From NCBI GenBank assembly GCA_028751875.1, contig CM054140.1:10417272-10481271 (forward strand): a DNA stretch of 64,000 bases. The letters are read 5' to 3'. A program made the translations under genes and the position numbers. Each line of letters starts with the position of its first letter. Within the stretch, counting starts at the first letter, position 1. Source of the DNA: Rapana venosa (Eukaryota; Mollusca; Gastropoda; Neogastropoda; Muricidae). Below, in pieces: positions 32,140-45,250 of the stretch. The notes beneath the pieces are model-generated. The model made no database searches. It had not been told where the DNA came from and worked only from the letters and a program-made list of their open reading frames with translations.

Positions 32140-32447
32140 CAACAACAAGCTGTCTCATTGGCTACCAGCGCCCAGCACAGGTCATACTTTCAAATCCATC
32201 CTCCAAACGTACTTTAGTTCCTACCTGAGACCGTCCTCTCATTAAAAGTCCCTAGTTTCCAATAGCCACCTTCATCTTAGTGTGTTCCTGGAGCATGGGC
32301 TAATGATTAATTGTGGGGACGGTTGCATTCGTGGAAATGATTTTAAATGCAAGCGCTTTATTTTGCTTGCTTGACAAGAGTCTGCTCTATATGAACTCCA
32401 TACATTTATTATTATTATCATCACCATCATCATCAACAACATCATCG

Positions 32448-32522
<75 letters not shown>

Positions 32523-32523
32523 T

Positions 32524-32558
<35 letters not shown>

Positions 32559-32588
32559 CGTCGTCGTCGCTGTTGTTATAATAATAAT

Positions 32589-32621
<33 letters not shown>

Positions 32622-32702
32622 TATTATTATTATTTTATCATTTATTATTATTTTATCATGTTGTATTATTATTATCATTTATTATTATTATTATTATTAT
32701 TA
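32140..32702 (+). mobile_element. Decayed LINE-B 3' end followed by trinucleotide array
   Basis: A short LINE-like C-terminal remnant (32140-32240) is followed by AATGCAAGCGCTTTATTTTG and a GCTCTATATGAACTCC terminus (32340-32400). The trinucleotide array behind it has ATT (32449-32525), GTT (32526-32558), ATC (32591-32620) and ATT to 32702. Confidence 0.65.
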
Positions 32703-33350
32703 AAAGAAATGATCTAAGAGCTGAAAAACGAGGTAACTAAAGGCATAAGGACCATTATTTGGAGAGAGAACAGGCAAGGCACTTCCTTTGCTCTGCTCTT
32801 CACTTCACCACACCTTGACTAGTTTTATCCTGTAGTCTGCTCGACCAATGAGGCATCACTGAAGATTTTGCAACCAGCTTCCTCCCACTGCTTGCGCAGT
32901 TCTCAGCTGTCCATAGTATGTTGCTCCGCCCACTACTAGTAGCGGGGTAAAGGTTGACTTTTCTGGCTACTTACTTTCCCGTGATTGGACAGGGAAGGAC
33001 TTCAGTGTCACCCAGGCACTCGCCCACGACCGCGCTAAGTGGAGCCAGCTGGTCCACCGTTTGTCCACCATGCAGCGCCCCTACGACCCTGGCGGGTTAC
33101 GGGACCAGTGAACAGTGAACAGTGAACTTTGACAGAAAATCGCCGCCTCACCTGCTTTTCGAGGGGGCCCCAGTGCAACGTGACACCGCCCAGAAAAGAG
33201 GCGGAGACATCCTGCTGATATCCTGACAGTCAGATCGTCCATCACTCTCTCTCTCTCTCTCTCTCTCTCTCCTGGTTGTTATTTTTCTTGGTTTTGTTGT
33301 TGTTCTTGTTGTTGTTGTTTGTTTTTCTCTTTTTTCTTTTTTTCTTCTCA
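32703..33350. other. Intergenic DNA with (CT)n
   Basis: GC-moderate sequence, possibly a repeat near 32920-33120 (CGACCGCGCTAAGTGGAGCC). CT repeat at 33244-33271 and GTT repeat to 33320. No gene recognised. Confidence 0.4.
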
Positions 33351-33353
33351 TCC

Positions 33354-33500
33354 TTCGGATGAGACTATAAATCGAGGCCCCGTGTGCGAACGCACGCAGA
33401 ACGTCTTGCGCACACGTTAAATCTTGTTCCGCTTTTCGTAAGAGTAGGCCATTGCGTGCCGGTGGGAACAGATGACAACATAAAAAAAAACCGCATACAC
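33354..33500 (+). mobile_element. SINE-1 body ending at the assembly gap
   Basis: From TTCGGATGAGACTATAAATC to CCGCATACAC, where N bases begin. Confidence 0.85.
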
Positions 33501-34000
33501 NNNNNNNNNNNNNNNNNNNNNNNNNNNNNNNNNNNNNNNNNNNNNNNNNNNNNNNNNNNNNNNNNNNNNNNNNNNNNNNNNNNNNNNNNNNNNNNNNNNN
33601 NNNNNNNNNNNNNNNNNNNNNNNNNNNNNNNNNNNNNNNNNNNNNNNNNNNNNNNNNNNNNNNNNNNNNNNNNNNNNNNNNNNNNNNNNNNNNNNNNNNN
33701 NNNNNNNNNNNNNNNNNNNNNNNNNNNNNNNNNNNNNNNNNNNNNNNNNNNNNNNNNNNNNNNNNNNNNNNNNNNNNNNNNNNNNNNNNNNNNNNNNNNN
33801 NNNNNNNNNNNNNNNNNNNNNNNNNNNNNNNNNNNNNNNNNNNNNNNNNNNNNNNNNNNNNNNNNNNNNNNNNNNNNNNNNNNNNNNNNNNNNNNNNNNN
33901 NNNNNNNNNNNNNNNNNNNNNNNNNNNNNNNNNNNNNNNNNNNNNNNNNNNNNNNNNNNNNNNNNNNNNNNNNNNNNNNNNNNNNNNNNNNNNNNNNNNN
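33501..34000. other. Assembly gap, 500 N
   Basis: Exactly 500 N, a conventional spacer, so the true distance is unknown. SINE-1 sequence flanks both sides. Open frames running through N have no meaning. Confidence 1.
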
Positions 34001-34075
34001 AAAACCCCGACTGTAAAAATGTACATGAGTGCTTGTTTTAGTATCCTCGAAATAAAGCATAAAATTTTTTTAAAA

Positions 34076-34877
34076 ACACCTGTGTGTGTGGGGGGGGGGG
34101 GGGGAAGGGGGAGGGGGGGGGGGGCGCATGTGTGTACACACTTACATTTAGATTTGTTTTCATAGAGAAAAAAAGAATTAAAAAGAACAAATCATAAAAT
34201 CATCAAATATCAAACATAATCCCTGCCTAATAGGGGGAGAGGTTCATATAACTTCCACCACCCTCTGCGCTCATAACTGGCACTGATCACACATACACAC
34301 ACAGAAAACACACACACACAGACACACACAGACACCACATACACACACACACACAGATACACACACACTAACACACACAGACACACACACAGATACACAC
34401 ACACACACTCACACACACACACACACACAAAACTCACACACACACACACACACTCACACACCCCACACCCACAACCACACACACAACACACACACACACA
34501 CCACCCCTCTTTCCTTCCCACTCACATACACCTGGCCCCCTTTGTGCCAGTAAGTAAGCTTTGTCTGTTCAAGCCCAGTACCCATTGACACTTCTTCACA
34601 CTTTCTACTCACCCCCTTTACTAAGTGCCCTACCTCCTGTTTACATGTATATGCTCACTGGGATGCTTTGGGTATGGGTGGTGGGAGGGGGTGTGGTGAG
34701 AAATGTGACACTCCTAGTTTGAGGCTCTTCATCTCATGATATTTGTTGTTTGTTGTTGTCTTTGATTGTATGCTGTTCACTCACAGTGATATTAGATATC
34801 TCATGATAGTGTGTATGTGTGTCAAGTCAAAGTCAAACTTTTGCTTTTTCAGATCTACATCAAATAGAAGTGCAATT

Positions 34878-34914
<37 letters not shown>

Positions 34915-35463
34915 CTGTGTAGGCACAAGCCAGCAAAGCCAGGTATGTTTGGGGAAGGCACATGTGGTTCTGTTGTGGCAGTAAGTTCCTCCTTGTCTTA
35001 GCAAGCCCCATGGTCATTGACAAATTCTTCACACTTTTCTCACCTTCTTTCCCAAGTGTCCTACATTCTTTTACCTATACACCCTCTTTCCCCCTTAGGG
35101 GAAAAGGGGCGTGGGTGAGAAATCTGCCACTCCTACTGTGAGGCTCTTCATCCTGTGAGAGAGAGAGTGTTGTGTGTGTGGGGGGGGGGGGGGTGGTAGG
35201 TGGGTGAGTGTGTGTGTGTGTGTGTGTGGGTGGGTGGTCAAGTCAAATTGTATACATTGTATAAGCAATGCATTTGCTTTTTAATCATCAGCCAGATGAT
35301 AAATACTATCTAACTGCATTGTTAAGATAACCAGTGACAATAAAACTGACTCAAAAGGAATAAAATTAAACAGAAGTAAAAACCAAACTCAACAAAAAGC
35401 CAAACAAAAAACCCAAACAAACAAAAACACAAAAAACAAAGAAAGAAGAAATATATACTGCAG

Positions 35464-35552
<89 letters not shown>

Positions 35553-35765
35553 GAGTTAACATCAGTGCAGACTCCACCACCTATGAGACTATAAATGGAG
35601 GAGGTCCCTTAAAACCCTAAAGCCCCTTTTTAGAGTAGGCCATTATGTGGAGGTGGAAAATGACAACATTTACAAATCTGCATGGATACCGGACTGTATG
35701 AAAAGGTACATGAGTGTTTGTTTTAGTATCCTCGAAATAAAAGCATAAAATAATTTTTAAACACC
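34076..35765 (+). repeat. 1.7-kb tandem-type unit, copy L
   Basis: Same unit as 41541-43215, 43216-45250 and 45251-46335 in reverse. It contains two diverged half-modules. Half 1 has CACATACACCTGGCCCCCTT with GTAAGTAAGC near 34520-34565. Half 2 has GCACAAGCCAGCAAAGCCAG with GTAAGTTCC near 34921-34990. It also holds a LINE-C tail in antisense (35230-35350), CA arrays and a SINE-1 fragment at 35550-35750. No gene is established. Confidence 0.8.
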
Positions 35766-36164
35766 TGTGTGTGTGTGTGTGTACAAGTATGCCCATACAT
35801 GTCTCTGTAGTACAAACACATGTGCATATTGGATAAACAATATGCATACTAACACAAATATGTCAACACTAAAAGTGACCACAGAACCTCAACAAACAAA
35901 AGACCTGTCACACACACACCTCTTTCAAGTTGTGTCCATCCCTTATCGGCCTTATCAAAGCTATCTACTTCAGCTAAAAGCACACTGTAATTAACATAGG
36001 CCTTATCTGAGATTACGTGAGTCTCTTCACAACCTAGAGTCACATGCCTTCCAAGGCCTTTGTTCCATGAAGTCTCACCCTGATCTTCAGTGATTGGTCA
36101 ACATGTGATAGGCCCGTTTCCTGTCCTAGCTTCCGCTTTCTTGGCCTGTAAATGAAGGAGTTTC

Positions 36165-36172
36165 TTGGAGAG

Positions 36173-36237
<65 letters not shown>
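36165..36237. repeat. (GA)n microsatellite
   Basis: About 30 GA units; the mirrored CT tract at 41094-41137 is shorter. Confidence 0.9.
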
Positions 36238-36240
<3 letters not shown>

Positions 36241-36559
36241 CAGTACTCCCCTTGTGGATTCCGAAATTGTGTGTAACAGTAAGGACTCAAGTTGACCAGC
36301 TCCAAACCATGGAAGTAAGACCAGTTATTGTGCTAAGATTTGCAGAATAATAGTGGAGATATATATATAATTTTGAAATTGTACCTTTTCCATATAAAAA
36401 TTGTCACTTGTTTTAGGGTTGCAGGATTTTTTGTATGTTGAAATGTCTAATGCTGATTTTAACAGACAGTGATTGCATATTATTGGGGGGAGGGGGGAGG
36501 GCTTCATTGTTCAGTTGAACAGATGGAATGTATGCATTTATTGATCTGTTCATCTATTT

Positions 36560-36890
36560 ATTCATTTTTTAATTCCAGGATAATGGAATAAGCATTTTTG
36601 TGCTTTTTATATATACAGCCCTCATGTGCTTGCAGTTTTGTGAATTTTGTCATAGGTTTCTAATGGCAGGAAGGGCTACTCTTCCAAAAGACAGACAGAT
36701 TTTGTTTAGTCATTTTATTCTTTTATTCAAGGATAATGGAATAAGCACCCATGTGCTTGTTACATCCAGTCCCTGTATGTATGCAGTTTTCTAAATTTTG
36801 TCGTGTGTTCCGACTTTCACACAATGGCCTACACTTCCGAAAAGTGAAAAGGGTTTTAACGTGTGCACACAGGGATCTGGTTTATAGTGT
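36560..36890 (-). mobile_element. Two SINE-1 3' halves in antisense, head to tail
   Basis: Two successive matches to the antisense SINE-1 end. One starts at GGATAATGGAATAAGCATTT (36580) and the other at GGATAATGGAATAAGCACCC (36730). The second extends to GGGTTTTAACGTGTGCACAC. Mirrored at 40440-40770. Confidence 0.8.
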
Positions 36891-37044
36891 CATCAGGATA
36901 TTCTATCTGCATCAGCTGTTGTGAAGTGGGTTTATAGGCTCACACAAAAGACTGAAAACTTAAACACACAAAGAAACAAATAAAAACTCAAATAACATGA
37001 AGTGTTAGGTAACTCTGGTATGAGCATGGACAAATGTGCTTGTT

Positions 37045-37432
37045 TCACTTCATTTCATTTCATACCACTTTAAGTCAGGGCAGATTCCTCTGCTTGAAAT
37101 TAGAGGGCTTCGCCACAAGAGCAGGGCCACCCACTATTTTTCTATTCTTTTCCTGTCTGCAACTGTATTTGTTTCCCTATCAGAGTGGCTTTTTCACAGA
37201 AATTTGCCAGGGACAACTCTCTTGTTGCCGCAGGTTCTTTTATGTGCACTAAATAATTATGTGTAATACACGGGACCTCGGTTTATCATTTAGTATGAAA
37301 TACAAGCACACAGACCACCACTCATGGTCTAATGGATGGGGGCCCAAACAGGGATCAAACCACCCCACGCTTCCCACCCGGACTTTGCTTTCTAAGCAGG
37401 TGGTTACCTCTAGACCACCGATCCATCTGTAT
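37045..37432 (-). mobile_element. SINE-2, full length, antisense (left arm)
   Basis: On the minus strand a tRNA-like head with GGTCTAGAGGTAACCACC and a B-box-like GGTTTGATCC. Then comes the body shared with 15783-16090, ending in a GAAAT tail. Confidence 0.88.
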
Positions 37433-37434
37433 GG

Positions 37435-37720
37435 ATGGGTGTTTGAGAGCGCTGCTCAAATTACCTGACCATCACTGTTAGGTGTCTGTATCTCTCGGAC
37501 CAGTTGATGCCAGGATAAATTATGATAGTAAGCACAGAGTTCAACCCTGTCAAGTAGTCTCAAAGCACATGCACCTCCACAGCAGCAGCATTTCGTCATC
37601 ATTGTCATTGAACATCATGCAATAACAAAAGTGCCTCTGATTGTGGTCCCAGTTACTCTGGTCTCATGGTGACCTCAGATTCGATTTTCCCATACACTTC
37701 TGGGCCAGTGGTGAGTTTGT
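37435..37720 (+). repeat. Unclassified interspersed repeat, second copy
   Basis: Matches 25665-25950 closely from GCTGCTCAAATTACCTGACC to CCCATACACTTCTGGGCCAG. Confidence 0.8.
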
Positions 37721-38380
37721 GTCAAAACCCTTGGTGTTTGAGGCTCAGGGAGAGGGTCGTTGGAGCTAATACTGTCGTTAGTAGCGGGATTAGTAGGTGG
37801 TGTTCTGCATATGTTAGCTCAAAAGAGGCACCACTGAACACCACCAAAGTGACCCAGTAGCAGTGCAGGGCCCCTATGGCTGGTGGCCCCATGAGGGCTT
37901 GATATTGATGGGCCCCCATGAGGACTTCCAACCCTGGGGATGAGACATAAAGAATCTGGGTATGGCTATGGCGGGGAGATTGGGATGAGCGGTGTGGAAA
38001 CAGCAAGACAGGGTGTCACAGAGGATGAGGCAGCAAAAAAAACTTTTTTTTTTTAAACTTCATCAGTATATGGAGATAGGGGCAGATATCCCTTGTCTAT
38101 TTTGGTCTCTGTTCGAATGGTTCCTTTCTGGGTGCAGCTACTTGACTTCCAGTCTGAAAAGCTATCTGTCAAATGTTCTTCAGATAATGAAACATTTACA
38201 TGACAGATCTTTGATTCAATCATCATGGTTTAATAAGAAACAAAATATTTTAGTATAAAGGGGGTTGACTGTTTGTGGGAGAGACAGTTTTGATCATGCA
38301 TTAATTCCATAATTTCACTTATCAAAGCCTTCTTGATCAAAAAAAAATTTGGTTAGTTTTTTTAGTGAATGGAGAACTGG

Positions 38381-38965
38381 GCTGTGGAATAATAGTAGAT
38401 GCTTTTATTATAAAAAGTATAAGATCGGTTTTGGTATGAACAAATATATAACTTCTCTACCAGATATATATGTTTATGCTTTTATGAAATGTGTTATAGT
38501 TGTCACAAGCTTCTTATTGAGGTCCAACGTTTCCATAATATACCATGGGAAGAAAGAATATATCATGTTCAAAATGCAATCTGAATAGATCAATAGTTAC
38601 TTGATATTTATTTACTGTGTGTTTGAACTGTGTATTTTTTTCTACCTGGTCGTAGTGCTGAAATATGTGGTGTGATAGTATTTCATTGGTTACTTGTGAC
38701 TTGTCTGTTTTCTTGGTGACATCATTTACTTGCCATAATTCATGCAATTTGTCACCTGCTATCACTTTTCAGTATCAAGAGAAAATTAGTATCATTCACT
38801 TTTTCAAGGAAGAAAATAAAAAACATTACCTATGAAAATAAACAACAAAAAGTCCAATGAGTCACTTTTTCATGGTTGAAAGTTAAAAACAAGAAAACAA
38901 AAAAAATGTCACTTTTCGAAGAAAGTTTCATTCATATTATTTATTCGTTTATTCCGAGGGTTATG
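38381..38965. other. Centre of the inverted repeat
   Basis: Bases 38381-38630 have no partner in the right arm. Bases 38632-38657 pair with 38966-38991 (CTACCTGGTCGTAGT and complement). The loop between is AT-rich. The minus-strand frame 38514-38765 (83 codons) is not recognised. Bases 38465-38570 resemble the reverse complement of 46840-46930 and are part of another dispersed repeat. Confidence 0.6.
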
Positions 38966-39891
38966 GACTACGACCAGGTAGAAAAAAATACACTATATTC
39001 TCCATTCACTAAAAAAACTAACCAAATTTTTTTTTGATCAAGAAGGCTTTGATAAGTGAAATTATGGAATTAATGCATGATCAAAACTGTCTCTCCCACA
39101 AACAGTCAACCCCCTTTATACTAAAATATTTTGTTCCTTTTTAAACCATGATGATAAATCAAAGATCTTCATGTAAAGTTTCTTTATCTGAAGAACATTT
39201 GACAATACTTTTCAGACTAAGTCAGTAGCGCACCCAAAAGGAACCATTCAAACAGAACCAAAAAAAAAGGGTATCTCCCCTATCTCCTATACTGATGAAT
39301 TTTAAAAAAAAAGTTTTTTTTTGCTGCCTCATCCCTGTGAAAACCCTTTTCTTGGTTTCCACACCGCTAAACCCCAATCTCCCGCCATAGCCATACCAGA
39401 TTCTTTAGTCCCCATCCCCAGGGTGGAAGTCCCATGGGGGCCTATCAATATCAAGCCCCATGGGCCACCAGCCATAGGGGCCCTCACTGCTACATGGGTC
39501 ACTTTGGTGGTTTTCCCAGTGGTGCCTCTTTTGAGCTACATATGCAAACACCACCTACAAATCCCGCTAATTTAACACAGATTAGCTCCAACGACCCTCT
39601 CCTGAGCCTCAAAAAACCAAGGGTTTTGACACAAACCTCCACTGGCCCGGGAATTGTATGGAAAATCGAATCTGGGGTCACCTGAGACCAAGTAACTGGG
39701 ACCACAATCAAGCACTTTTTTTATTGCATGATGTTCAATGACATGATGAGAAATGCTGCTTTTGTGGGGGTGCATGTGCTTTGAGACTACTGCGGGGTTG
39801 AACTCTGGCTACTAATCATAATTTATCCTGCATCAACGGTCCGAGATACAGACCCCCTAACAGTGATGTCAGTATTTTGGCAGCGCTCTAA

Positions 39892-40290
39892 AACACCCAT
39901 CCATACAGATGGATCGGGGGTCTAGAGGTAACCACCTGCTTAGAAAGCAAAGCCGGGTGGGAAGCGTGGGGTGGTTTGATCCCTGTTTGGGCCCCCATCC
40001 ATTAGACCATGAGTGGTGGTCTGTGTGCTTGTATTTCATACTAAATGATAAACCGAGGTCCCGTGTATTACACATAATTATTTAGTGCACATAAAAGAAC
40101 CTGCGGCAACAAGAGAGTTGTCCCTGGCAAATTTCTGTGAAAAAGCCACTCTGATAGGGAAACAAATACAGTTGCAGACAGGAAAAGAATAGAAAAATAG
40201 TGGGTGGCCCTGCTCTTGTGGCGAAGCCCTCTAATTTCAAGCAGAGGAATCTGCCCTGACTTAAAGTGGTATGAAATGAAATGAAGTGAA
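39892..40290 (+). mobile_element. SINE-2, full length (right arm mirror)
   Basis: Head with GGTCTAGAGGTAACCACC near 39919-39936 and B-box-like GGTTTGATCC at 39973-39982. Then TTAGACCATGAGTGGTGGTC, ATAAACCGAGGTCCCGTGTA, GCACATAAAAGAACCTGCGG and GAAAAAGCCACTCTGATAGG, with a GAAAT tail. Confidence 0.9.
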
Positions 40291-41090
40291 ACAAGCACAT
40301 TTGTCCATGCTCATACCAGAGTTACCTAACACTTCATGTTATTTGAGTTTTTATTTGTTTCTTTGTGTGTTTAAGTTTTCAGTCTTTTGTGTGAGCCTAT
40401 AAACCCACTTCACAACAGCTGATGCAGATAGAATATCCTGATGACACTATAAACCAGATCCCTGTGTGCACACGTTAAAACCCTTTTCACTTTTCGGAAG
40501 TGTAGGCCATTGTGTGAAAGTCGGAACACACGACAAAATTTAGAAAACTGCATACATACAGGGACTGGATGTAACAAGCACATGGGTGCTTATTCCATTA
40601 TCCTTGAATAAAAGAATAAAATGACTAAACAAAATCTGTCTGTCTTTTGGAAGAGTAGCCCTTCCTGCCATTAGAAACCTATGACAAAAATTTACAAAAC
40701 TGCAAGCGATGAGGCTGTTATAAAAAAAGCACAAAAATGCTTATTCCATTATCCGGAATTAAAAAATGAATAAATAGATGAACAGATCAATAAATGCATA
40801 CATTCCATCTGTTCAACTGAACAATGAAGCCCTCCCCCCTCCCCCCAATAATATGCAATCACTGTCTGTTAAAATCAGCATTAGACATTTCAACATACAA
40901 AAAATCCTGCAACCCTAAAACAAGTGACAATTTTTATATGGAAAAGGTACAATTTCAAAATTATATATATATCTCCACTATTATTCTGCAAATCTTAGCA
41001 CAATAACTGGTCTTACTTCCATGGTTTGGAGCTGGTCAACTTGAGTCCTTACTGTTACACACAATTTCGGAATCCACAAGGGGAGTACTG

Positions 41091-41132
<42 letters not shown>

Positions 41133-41540
41133 CTCTCCAAGAAACTCCTTCATTTACAGGCCAAGAAAGCGGAAGCTAGGACAGGAAACGGGCCTATCAC
41201 ATGTTGACCAATCACTGAAGATCAGGGTGAGACTTCATGGAACAAAGGCCTTGGAAGGCATGTGACTCTAGGTTGTGAAGAGACTCACGTAATCTCAGAT
41301 AAGGCCTATGTTAATTACAGTGTGCTTTTAGCTGAAGTAGATAGCTTTGATAAGGCCGATAAGGGGTGGACACAACTTGAAAGAGGTGTGTGTGTGACAG
41401 GTCTTTTGTTTGTTGAGGTTCTGTGGTCACTTTTAGTGTTGACATATTTGTGTTAAGTAGGCATATTGTTTACCAATATGCACATGTGTTTGTACTACAG
41501 AGACATGTATGGGAAATACTTTTTACACACACACACACAC

Positions 41541-41764
41541 AGGTGTTTAAAAATATTTTATGCTTTTATTTCGGGGATACTAAAAAAAAACACTCATGTA
41601 CCTTTTCATACAGTCCGGTATCCATGCAGATTTGTAAATGTTGTCATTTTCCACCTCCACATAATGGCTACTCAAAAAGGGCTTTAGGTTTTTAAAGGGG
41701 ACCCCCTCCATTTATTTCTCATGGGTGGTGGAGTTTTGCACTGATGTTAACTCCAGTGTGTGTG

Positions 41765-41803
<39 letters not shown>

Positions 41804-42792
41804 TGTGTGGTGTGTGTGTGTGTGTGTGTGTTCTGCAGTATATATTTCTTTTTTTCTTTGTTTTTGTGTTTTTGTTTGTTTGGGTTTTTTTGTTTGGCTT
41901 TTTGTTGAGTTTGGTTTTTACTTCTGTTTAATTTTATTCCTTTTGAGTCAGTTTTATTGTCACGGTTATCTTAACAATGCAGTTAGATAGTATTTTATAC
42001 ATCTGGCTGATGATTAAAAAAGCAAATGCATTGCTTATACAATGTATACAATTTGACTTGACCACCCACCCCCACACACACACACACACACTCACCCACC
42101 TACCCCCCCCCCCCCCCCCACACAAAACACACTCTCTCTCAAGGATGAAGAGCCTCACAGTAGGAGTGGCAGATTTCTCACCCACGCCCCTTTTCCCCTA
42201 AGGGGGAAAGAGGGTGTATAGGTAAAAGAATGTAGGACACTTGGGAAAGAAGGTGAGAAAAGTGTGAAGAATTTGTCAATGACCATGGGGCTTGCTAAGA
42301 CAAGGAGGAACTTACTGCCACAACAGAACCACATGTGCCTTCCCCACTCATACCTGGCTTTGCTGGCTTGTGCCTACACAGACACATACACACACACACA
42401 CACACACACACCCAATTGCACTTCCTATTTGATGTAGATCTGAAAAGCAAAAGTTTGACTTTGACTTTGACACACATACACACTATCATGAGATATCTAA
42501 TATCACTGTGAGTGAACAGACATACAATCAAAGACAACAACAACAACAACATATCATGAGATGAAGAGCCTCAAACTAGGAGTGTCACATTTCTCACCCA
42601 CACCCCCTCCCACCCACCCATACCCCAAAGCATCCCAGAGGGCATATACATGTAACAGGAGGTAGGGCACTTAGTAAAGGGGGTGAGTAGAAAGTGTGAA
42701 GAAGTGTCAATGGGTACTGGGCTTGAACAGACAAAGCTTACTTACTGGCCACAAAGGGGGCCAGGTGTATGTGAGTGGGGAAGGAAAGAGGG

Positions 42793-42831
<39 letters not shown>

Positions 42832-43215
42832 TGGGTGTGTGAGTGTGTGTGTGTGTGTGTGAGTGTGTGTGTGTGTGTGTGTGTGAGTTGTGTGTGTGGT
42901 ATCTGTGTGTGTGTCTGTGTGTGTTAGTGTGTGTGTATCTTGTGTGTGTGTGTGTATGTGTGTCTGTGTGTGTCTGTGTGTGTGTGTCTGTGTGTGTATG
43001 TGTGATCAGTGCCAGTTATGAGCACAGAGGGTGGTGGAAGTTATATGAACCTCTCCCCCCTATAGGCAGTATTATGTTTGATATTTGATGATTTTATGAT
43101 TTGTTCTTTTTAATGCTTTTTTTCTCTATGAAAACAAATCTAAATGTAAGTGTGTACACACATGCCCCCCCTCCCCCCCCCCCCCCCCCCCCCCCCCCCC
43201 CACACACACAGTTGT
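41541..43215 (-). repeat. Tandem unit R1 (1.7 kb)
   Basis: Opens with an antisense SINE-1 fragment (41545-41755), then a TG array, a LINE-C tail (41943-42062), CA/C runs and half-module 2 (42135-42370). A second TTTGACTTTGAC tail (42449-42469), half-module 1 (42540-42775), a TG array (42795-43000) and a poly-C run (43168-43200) complete it. Mirror of unit L. Confidence 0.85.
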
Positions 43216-44004
43216 TTAAAAAAAAATTTATGCTTTTATTTCGAGGATACTAAAACAAGCACTCATGTACATTTTCATACAGTCGGGGTGTGCATGCAGT
43301 TTTGTAAATGTTGTCATCCATTCCATCTGCATGGCCTACTCTAAAATCGGGTTTTAGGGTTTTAAGGGACCTCCTCCATTTATAATTATAGTCTCATAGG
43401 TGGTGGAGTCTGCACTGATGTTAACTCCAGTGTGTATGTGTGTTTGTGTTGTGTGTGTGTGTGTATGTGTTCTGCAGTGTACATTTCTTCTTTCTTTGTT
43501 TTTTGTGTTTTTGTTTGTTTGGGGTTTTTGTTTGCCTTTTTGTTGTGTTTTTTTCTTCTGTTTAATTTTATTCCTTTTGAGTCAGTTTTATTGTTACTGG
43601 TTATCTTAACAATGCAGTTAGATAGTATTTATCATCTGGCTCCATTGATAAAAAAGCATATGCATTGCTTATACAATGTACAATCTATCTGGAAATAAAA
43701 ATTTTGACTTGACTTTACTTGACTTCACACACACACACACACACACTCTTTCTCTCTCTCTCTCACATACAGGATGAAGAGCCTCACAATAGGAGTGGCA
43801 GATTTCTCACCCACGCCCCTTTTCCCCCAAGGGGGAGAGAGAGGGTGCATAGGTAAAAGAATGTAGGACACTTGGTGAAGAAGGTGAGAAAAGTGTGAAG
43901 AATTTGTCAATGACCATGGGGCTTGCTAAGACAAGGAGGAACTTACCAGCCACAAACAGGTCCACTGTGCCTTGGCCAGCATACCTGCCTTTGCTGGCTT
44001 GTGC

Positions 44005-44053
<49 letters not shown>

Positions 44054-44781
44054 TTGCACTTCCTATTTGATGTAGATCTGAAAAGTAAAAGTTTGACTTT
44101 GACTTTGACACTCATACAAACACACTATCATGAGATATCTAATATCACCTGTGAGTGAACAGACATCAATCAAAGACAACAACAACAAAAAACATATCAT
44201 GAGATGAAGAGCCTCAAACTAGGGAGGGGTCAATTTTCCCCTCACCCAAAACCCCCCCCCACCCACCCACACCCAAAGCACCCCAGAGGGCATATACATG
44301 AACAGGAGGTAGGGCACTTAGTAAAGGGGGTGAGTAAAAAAGTGTGAAGAAGTGTCAATGGGTACTGGGTTGAACAGACAAAGGCTTACTTACTGGCCAC
44401 AAAGGGGCCAGGTGTATGTGAGTGGGGAAGGAAAGGGGGGGGGTGTGTGTGTGTGTTGTGTGTGTGTGTGTGTGTTTTGTGTGTGTGTTGTGGGAGTGTT
44501 GTGTGATGTGTGGTGTGTTGTGTGTGTTGGTGTGTGTGTCTTTTGTGTGTGTCTGTGTGTGTGTCTGTTTGTGTGTGTGTCTGTGTGTGTGTCTGTGTTT
44601 TGTGTGTGTTGTGTCTGTGTGTGTGTGTCTGTGTATATGTGTGTGTCTGTGTATGTGTGTGGTGTGTGTCTGTTTTGTGTCTGTGATATGTCTGTGTGTG
44701 GTTTTGTGTGTGTCTGTATGTGTGTATGTGTGTGTGTGTGTGTGTCTATCTGTGTGGGGTGTGTCTGTGTGTGTGTGTGTC

Positions 44782-44814
<33 letters not shown>

Positions 44815-45250
44815 GCCCTGTGTGCTTTTGTGTGGTGTGTGTCTGGGGTGTGTGTGTTGTGTGTTTTTCTGTGTGTGTGTATGTGTGTGGTCTGTGTGTG
44901 GTGTTTGTGTGTGTGTGTATCAGTGTGTGTTTGTGTCTATCGGGTGTGTGTGTGTGTGTGTGTGTGTGTGTCTTGTGGTGTGTGTGTGTTTTTGTGTGTG
45001 TGTGTGATCAGTGCCAGTTATGAGCACAGAGGGTGGTGGAAGTTATAAGAACCCCTCCCCCTATAGGCATTATTATGTTTTTATATTTGATGTTTTTAAA
45101 TGATTTGTTTTTTTTATTGCTTTTTCCTCTATGAAACAAATCTAAATGTAAGTTTTGTACACATATACCCCCATGCACACACACACCCCACAATAACACA
45201 CACACACACATACACACACCACACAAAACACACCCCACACACACAACACA
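43216..45250 (-). repeat. Tandem unit R2 (2.0 kb)
   Basis: Same order as R1, with a much longer TG array (44440-45007). Half-module 2 lies at 43770-44010. The 223- and 208-codon Cys/Val frames at 44352-45048 are translations of the TG array. Confidence 0.85.

Larger units (their letters stand above)
34001..38380 (+). repeat. Left arm of a 4.3-kb imperfect inverted repeat
   Basis: Reverse complement of about 38990-43295; paired coordinates sum to about 77,300-77,380. Contents include a SINE-1 end, one tandem unit, unique sequence, SINE-1 and SINE-2 copies in antisense and the unclassified repeat. Open frames such as 36325-36507 (minus) recur unchanged at 40824-41006 (plus). Confidence 0.92.
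38966..43295 (-). repeat. Right arm of the inverted repeat
   Basis: Mirror of 34001-38660. The part next to the centre (about 39100-39720) shows many single-base losses and small gaps compared with the left arm; beyond that the match is nearly exact. Confidence 0.92.

Noticed and set aside
34005..34026. Open frames passing through the N gap (33148-34060)
   Set aside because: N bases translate as unknown residues and carry no stops, so their length is an artefact.
44352..45048. Cys/Val-rich frames of over 200 codons, resembling cysteine-rich secreted peptides
   Set aside because: Pure TG-repeat translation. Overlapping frames of the same kind occur at every TG or CA array in the window.
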